In this document: positions 6,701 to 6,905 of the stretch, piece after piece
Position numbering within the stretch: position 1 is the first letter of the stretch
Layout: the number at the start of each line of letters is the position of its first letter
Assembly (NCBI GenBank): GCA_003343885.1
Contig: QAKH01000026.1
Coordinates: forward strand, 1-6,905
Direction of reading: 5' to 3'
DNA: 6,905 nt
DNA from: Clostridiales bacterium
GTDB taxonomy: Bacteria > Bacillota > Clostridia > Oscillospirales > CAG-382
Program-made: the position numbers and the translations under genes
Notes under the pieces: generated by a model
What the model saw: only the letters and a program-made list of their open reading frames with translations
Databases searched by the model: none
Told to the model about the DNA's origin: nothing

Positions 6701-6758
6701 AGAAACGCCGGCGCCGAATGCGAAAATTGCCGCATCCCGTGCGCGCGGCGTTTTTTTT
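6701..6758 (+). terminator. Rho-independent terminator after the third M42 gene
   Basis: AAACGCCG (6703-6710) pairs with CGGCGTTT (6746-6753). The stem continues with CGC (6712-6714) against GCG (6743-6745) after one bulged G, and an inner hairpin ATGCG/CGCAT (6718-6722 with 6731-6735) caps it. Eight Ts follow (6751-6758). It begins 17 nt after the stop codon and ends the M42 unit. On the minus strand the stem is followed by a moderately T-rich stretch, so it may serve both directions. Confidence 0.85.
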
Positions 6759-6905
6759 CTGCGGCGCACACTATGCCGGCTTTGCGGAAAAGCCGAAGAA
6801 TACGCCTGTGCTGACGAGCTCTCCTCCGGTTTTGTTTCTAATTTTACGTTTTTTTCGTACGGATAAAGCTGTGTTTTTACTATTCTTCCTGCCTCGCCTA
6901 TATAG
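6759..6905 (-). other. Unassigned right flank; possible 3' end of a convergent minus-strand gene
   Basis: Two minus-strand frames are open from the window edge. One stops at TAG 6771-6773, just before the terminator, and ends in GELVSTGVFFGFSAKPA. The other runs through the terminator to a TGA at 6656-6658, overlapping the end of the third M42 gene, and ends in a basic stretch plus a hydrophobic segment (AAIFAFGAGVSALFCTVIYY). Neither has a start codon or recognisable family within the window, and codon use does not separate them. The first fits convergent genes sharing a terminator; both may be chance. Confidence 0.2.

Noticed and set aside
6718..6905. + strand frame from ATG 6718 open to the window edge
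   Set aside because: It starts inside the terminator stem, lacks an SD and reads the T8 run as Phe; it is probably an artefact.

Overview
The window carries five complete protein genes, all on the + strand and tightly packed. In order they are a stand-alone RecD2-type DNA helicase, a HAD-IIA (NagD-like) phosphatase, and three consecutive genes of the M42 (FrvX/TET-type) aminopeptidase family. Roughly balanced GC, heavy ATA use for isoleucine, purine-rich Shine-Dalgarno (SD) sites, cysteine-rich proteins and this gene set suggest a Firmicute of the class Clostridia, perhaps near Oscillospiraceae/Ruminococcaceae. That assignment is inference; no rRNA or marker gene is present to prove it.

Layout. 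Positions 1-170 hold no gene but contain two perfect palindromic hairpins that look like a dispersed repeat. recD2 runs 171-2438 and overlaps the HAD gene (2431-3237) by 8 bp. A 91-bp gap (3238-3328) carries a 10-bp inverted repeat and an AT-rich palindrome. The first M42 gene (3329-4393) overlaps the second (4390-5583) by 4 bp (ATGA). After a 123-bp gap without a visible terminator comes the third M42 gene (5707-6684), followed by a strong hairpin plus eight Ts (6701-6758). The last ~150 bp cannot be assigned; they may hold the 3' end of a convergent minus-strand gene.

How the genes fit together. recD2 and the phosphatase form one translationally coupled pair with no obvious shared pathway. 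The three M42 genes form a second unit. The first two keep the binuclear metal site and the catalytic glutamate. The third keeps the fold, the length and the residues around the active site, but four of the five metal-ligand positions and the catalytic glutamate are replaced (His to Pro, Asp to Gly, Glu-Glu to Ser-Leu, His to Asn). It reads as an intact, translated pseudo-peptidase made beside two active paralogues. M42 enzymes assemble into dodecamers, so a non-catalytic or regulatory subunit of a mixed complex is the most attractive hypothesis, and the most interesting thing in the window.

No tRNA, rRNA, CRISPR array, insertion sequence, phage gene or recognisable riboswitch was seen.
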